Source: an uncultured Oscillospiraceae bacterium
GTDB lineage: Bacteria; Bacillota; Clostridia; Oscillospirales; Oscillospiraceae
Direction of reading: 5' to 3'
Assembly (NCBI GenBank): GCA_958436045.1
Contig: CAUBIP010000078.1
Location: forward strand, 1-7,610
Length of the DNA stretch: 7,610 bases
The notes beneath the pieces are model-generated. The model saw only the letters and a list, made by a program, of their open reading frames with translations, was not told the origin of the DNA and ran no database searches. Each line of letters opens with the position of its first letter. Positions within the stretch are counted from its first letter, which is position 1. Of the stretch, positions 4,756 through 7,610 are shown piece by piece. The translations under genes and the position numbers were made by a program.

Positions 4756-5940
4756 GTGTTTTTGGGTTCCATTGCGCTCTTGTTCCTGACTTGCATGCTG
4801 CTGGCGGCGCTGCTGCAGCGGCTGCATTTGCCGCCGCTGCTGGGGATGCTCCTGGCAGGGATCCTGCTGGGGCCAAGCGTGCTGAATTTGCTCGATGACG
4901 GGCTGCTGGCCATCAGCGGCTCCCTGCGGAAGATCGCGCTCCTGATCATCCTGGCCCGGGCGGGGCTGACGCTGCGGCGATCGGACCTGAAAAAAGTAGG
5001 CCGCCCGGCGCTGCTGATGTGCTTTGTTCCGGCGCTGTGTGAGCTGGCCGCGGTCACGCTGCTGGGGCCCTATTTCCTGGGCATCTCCCGTCTGGAGGCG
5101 GCGATTTTAGGGTCTGTCCTGGCGGCGGTCTCTCCGGCGGTCGTTGTGCCGCAGATGCTGCGGCTCATGGAGGAGGGCTGGGGCACGGAGCGGTGCGTCC
5201 CGCAGCTGATCCTGGCCGGTGCGTCGATGGATGATATCGTCGTGATTGTGCTGTTTACTGCCTTTACCGGCCTTGCCCAGGGCAGCGGCGTCTCTGGCTG
5301 GCAGCTGGCTGCGGTGCCGGTATCCGTTGTGACGGGGCTTGCGGGCGGCACGCTGGCCGGGCTGGTGCTTACGCTGCTGCTGCGCCGATGGAAACCAGAG
5401 GGGCTGCGGCTCTGCCTGGTCTTTCTCAGCGTCGCGTTCCTGCTGGCCGCGCTGGAGGACTGGGGCATGGTCCCGTTTTCCGGCCTGCTTGCCGTTATGG
5501 CGGCGGCAAATCTGCTGCAGCAGCGGCAGCCGGAAGCGGGGGACGCCTTGCAGCGGCAGCTGTCCCAGCTTTGGGTCCCGGCGCAGATGCTGCTGTTTGC
5601 CCTGGTTGGTGCGGCGGTAGATCTTCACTATGCTGGGCAGATGGGCGCTGGGATGCTGGCGCTGCTGGGCCTGGCGCTGCTGTGCCGGATGCTGGGTGTC
5701 GCTCTGTGCCTGCGCAGAACGCCGCTGCGGCCCAAAGAGCGGCTGTTTTGCATGATCGCCTATTTGCCGAAGGCGACGGTGCAGGCGGCCATTGGCGGCG
5801 TCCCGCTGGCGATGGGCCTGGCATGCGGGCAGCTGGTACTAACCGGGGCGGTGGCGGCGATCCTGCTCACCGCGCCGCTGGGCGCCATCGGCATGGCGTG
5901 CACATACCGGCATTTGCTGACCCAGGATATGTCAGTGTAA
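4756..5940 (+). CDS. CPA-type cation/proton antiporter, fluoride-riboswitch controlled
   Basis: This 394-residue protein is almost wholly hydrophobic, with about 12-13 membrane segments, and fits the sodium/hydrogen exchanger family (PF00999 type). The ion-site helices are visible. SVLAAVSPAVVVPQML (120-135) is the broken helix of the fold. ILAGASMDDIVVIVLF (152-167) carries the Asp159-Asp160 pair typical of CPA2/NhaA-like electrogenic exchangers. AYLPKATVQAAIGGVP (335-350) places Lys339 in a late helix. There is no cytoplasmic RCK/TrkA-N domain, so it is the transporter core only. The start is GTG 4756, with a good GGAGGG site (4744-4749) six bases upstream; this gives a sensible N-terminal helix. 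The fluoride riboswitch 23 bases upstream implies induction by fluoride. Na+/H+ antiporters are a known, less common gene class behind this riboswitch. Whether it exports fluoride, HF-derived protons, or cations to rebalance the cell is not settled by the sequence. It appears to be a single-gene unit. Confidence 0.9.
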   Translation: MFLGSIALLFLTCMLLAALLQRLHLPPLLGMLLAGILLGPSVLNLLDDGLLAISGSLRKIALLIILARAGLTLRRSDLKKVGRPALLMCFVPALCELAAVTLLGPYFLGISRLEAAILGSVLAAVSPAVVVPQMLRLMEEGWGTERCVPQLILAGASMDDIVVIVLFTAFTGLAQGSGVSGWQLAAVPVSVVTGLAGGTLAGLVLTLLLRRWKPEGLRLCLVFLSVAFLLAALEDWGMVPFSGLLAVMAAANLLQQRQPEAGDALQRQLSQLWVPAQMLLFALVGAAVDLHYAGQMGAGMLALLGLALLCRMLGVALCLRRTPLRPKERLFCMIAYLPKATVQAAIGGVPLAMGLACGQLVLTGAVAAILLTAPLGAIGMACTYRHLLTQDMSV

Positions 5941-5951
5941 CCTCTATAACC

Positions 5952-5978
5952 GAAAAGCTCCCGACGTGGGAGCTTTTC
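5952..5978 (+). terminator. Bidirectional terminator between the antiporter and LRR genes
   Basis: GAAAAGCTCCC (5952-5962) and GGGAGCTTTTC (5968-5978) form a perfect 11-bp stem with loop GACGT. It starts 11 bases after the antiporter stop, and the minus-strand LRR gene stops at 5994-5996, 15 bases beyond it. A- and T-rich outer arms suit termination from either side. Confidence 0.9.
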
Positions 5979-5993
5979 TTGTGCCTAGTTAAG

Positions 5994-7610
5994 TTATTCC
6001 GGGGTGTAATTGACGATGATGCCCTTGTCCAGCAGCTTTTGTACGGCGGCGTTGGTATGGATCCGGGTGCCGAAGACATTGACCTCGACGAGGTTGTAGC
6101 AATTGGCCAGGACGTCGATATTGGAGATATTGTTATAATCCAGCGTGACGTAATTCAGATGCAGGCAATTGGCAAGGCCGGAGAGGTCCTCCATAAAGTT
6201 GTGATCTGCGTAGAATTTTTCCAGCTGGCTGTTTTGGGAGAAGTGGGGGGCGTTGACGATATCGTTGTAATTCAGATTCACGGTTTTCAGCGTGTCAATG
6301 CCGCTGAGCTCGACGACGGAGATCAGCTTGTTGTCCGAAAGGTCGAGCTCTGTGAGGTTGACGCAGTTTTCCAGCCCGTCGATCGTCTCCAGCGCGTTGG
6401 AGGAGGCGACCAGCTTTGTCAGGCTGGGGATATTGCCGACGGCGGAAATATCTGTCAGGGAGCAGTGGGAGAGGTTCAGCGCCGTCAGTTGTTTGCAGGC
6501 GGCCAGTGCGCCGAGATTCGTCACGGCGTTGTAGGAGAGGTCCAGCCGCTGGAGCTGGTCCATTGTGCCGAGGGTGTCCAGCGCCGTGATGGCGTTGCCC
6601 CGCAGGTACAGCTCTTGCAAGTTGCCGCAGGCGGCCAGCGGTGTCAGATCCGCCACTTGGTCATTTGCGAGATTTAGGTATTCCAGCTGCGTGCAGCCGG
6701 AGAGACTGCTGAGATTGCTAACGCCGCAGGTGCTGAGGTTCAGCCATTTCAGGTTTTTCTGCTGCCCCAGTAGAGAGAGCGTGTCGGAGGTGACCAGGGA
6801 GCTGGTGAAATCCACATGCTCCAGCTGGGAGAGATTCTCCAGGAAGGAGAAATCGCCGCCTTGGAAATTCTGAATGGTCAAGGTCTTCAGGCCGGTGAAG
6901 TAGCGGAGGTCCGCCAGGCTGGTCACATCCTGCGGGACAGTCAGTTCGGAGATCGCCCAGAGGGCGTTGGACATAATCGCATCGTCCTGTCCCAGCTCGA
7001 GGAGCTGGCGGATATAGGCGTCCAAGGCACTGTCCTGCAGGGTCACCGGCTCTACGACGCCGCCGATGGTGTAAGAGGCGTACACGGCGGAGCTGACCAG
7101 GCCGTTGTCGCCGATGCAAAGGGCAATGGCGGAGGTCTCCCCGGCGGTCAGCTGGACGGGGGCCGCATAGGCGTCGTCCTCCAGCGAGGGGAAGCTGCCG
7201 TCGACGGAGAGATACGCCGTGCCGGAGCTTGCTTCCAGGCCGACGGAGATATACTCGGAATAATAGCCGCTCTCCGGCGTCAGGACTGGGGCGTCCGGCC
7301 GGGCTTCGGCCAGCTGTGTGCGGATGGATTCATTTTCCACCCGGTCCAGCAGCTGCGAGGCGTCTAGCAGCTTGTCCTGCGCGACGTAGGTTTCGGAGAG
7401 GGCCAGGTAGAGCTGCAGTTCCTCCGGCATCGCGGCGATGGCGTTGACCAGCGTGTACTCCGCCTTGGTATAGTTATCCGTGTGCGCGTAGGCGCTGGCG
7501 AGGCTGACGGCCAGCTCCGGGTCCGTGTCGTCCAGCTCCCAGGCCCAGCGGTAGTAGCGCAGGGCCGTCGTATAATGCTCGCCCGCCATGGCCGCGTCGC
7601 CCCGGCGCTG
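5994..7610 (-). CDS. Modular TPR / chitobiase-C-like / leucine-rich repeat protein, 5' end missing
   Basis: The frame is open to the window edge, so the ATG at 7589 is probably internal; 538 residues are visible. In order from the first visible residue, about 1-97 is paired amphipathic helices of TPR type (AGEHYTTALRYYRWAWELD, then two similar units). About 107-182 is a beta domain like the chitobiase/beta-hexosaminidase C-terminal module, with its PVLTPESGYYSEYISVGLEA start, 'YLSVDGSFPS' turn and 'YTI' end. About 220-527 is roughly a dozen leucine-rich repeats of about 22 residues, with the consensus LxxLxLxxNxIxxLxxLxx as in internalins (for example LTELDLSDNKLISVVELSG). It ends with a capping segment and no C-terminal anchor. 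The missing N-terminus may carry a zinc ribbon or membrane helix, as in similar clostridial proteins known from memory. The role is probably protein binding, perhaps at the cell surface. The gene ends at a shared terminator (5952-5978). Confidence 0.85.
   Translation of the reverse strand, partial: QRRGDAAMAGEHYTTALRYYRWAWELDDTDPELAVSLASAYAHTDNYTKAEYTLVNAIAAMPEELQLYLALSETYVAQDKLLDASQLLDRVENESIRTQLAEARPDAPVLTPESGYYSEYISVGLEASSGTAYLSVDGSFPSLEDDAYAAPVQLTAGETSAIALCIGDNGLVSSAVYASYTIGGVVEPVTLQDSALDAYIRQLLELGQDDAIMSNALWAISELTVPQDVTSLADLRYFTGLKTLTIQNFQGGDFSFLENLSQLEHVDFTSSLVTSDTLSLLGQQKNLKWLNLSTCGVSNLSSLSGCTQLEYLNLANDQVADLTPLAACGNLQELYLRGNAITALDTLGTMDQLQRLDLSYNAVTNLGALAACKQLTALNLSHCSLTDISAVGNIPSLTKLVASSNALETIDGLENCVNLTELDLSDNKLISVVELSGIDTLKTVNLNYNDIVNAPHFSQNSQLEKFYADHNFMEDLSGLANCLHLNYVTLDYNNISNIDVLANCYNLVEVNVFGTRIHTNAAVQKLLDKGIIVNYTPE

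Noticed and set aside
5388..6677. Plus-strand open frame (429 codons) running from the antiporter into the LRR region
   Set aside because: It is out of frame with the antiporter, crosses a strong terminator at 5952-5978 and is antisense to clear leucine-rich repeats.

Overview
The window is GC-rich, and its protein types, Shine-Dalgarno sites and compact intrinsic terminators suggest an anaerobic, gut-type Firmicute, probably a high-GC Clostridia member close to Oscillospiraceae/Ruminococcaceae. That placement is an inference from gene style; no rRNA or other marker gene is present.

Layout from left to right. At 2-154 is the C-terminal tail of a membrane protein whose start lies outside the window. 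After a 271-base intergenic region with a promoter and a structured leader comes a polysaccharide/lipid flippase of the MOP superfamily (426-1832), ended by a long perfect inverted-repeat terminator. Next is a two-gene operon of a MarR-type regulator (2070-2555) and a citrate synthase (2556-3914). It has a clear promoter, an operator-like palindrome at the predicted transcription start, and a strong terminator. Facing it on the minus strand is a decayed DUF554-family membrane protein gene (4006-4484). Its reading frame is broken twice and it seems to lack the middle of the domain.

The most interesting part is 4610-5940. A promoter is followed at once by an RNA leader with the sequence and pairing pattern of a fluoride (crcB-motif) riboswitch. 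The leader runs into an intrinsic terminator whose 5' arm overlaps the pseudoknot strand of the aptamer. Directly downstream, starting at a GTG, is a CPA-type cation/proton antiporter with an Asp-Asp motif. This looks like a fluoride-induced antitermination switch driving an antiporter rather than the usual CrcB/Fluc channel or CLC-F transporter.

The right end (5994-7610, minus strand) holds most of a modular protein with TPR-like helices, a chitobiase/hexosaminidase C-terminal-like beta domain and about a dozen leucine-rich repeats. Its start is outside the window. A bidirectional terminator separates it from the antiporter gene.

Apart from the MarR/citrate synthase pair and the riboswitch/antiporter unit, the genes look functionally independent: envelope polysaccharide export, central carbon or glutamate-precursor metabolism, ion stress, and a protein-interaction scaffold. 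No tRNA, rRNA, CRISPR array, insertion sequence or phage gene was seen.
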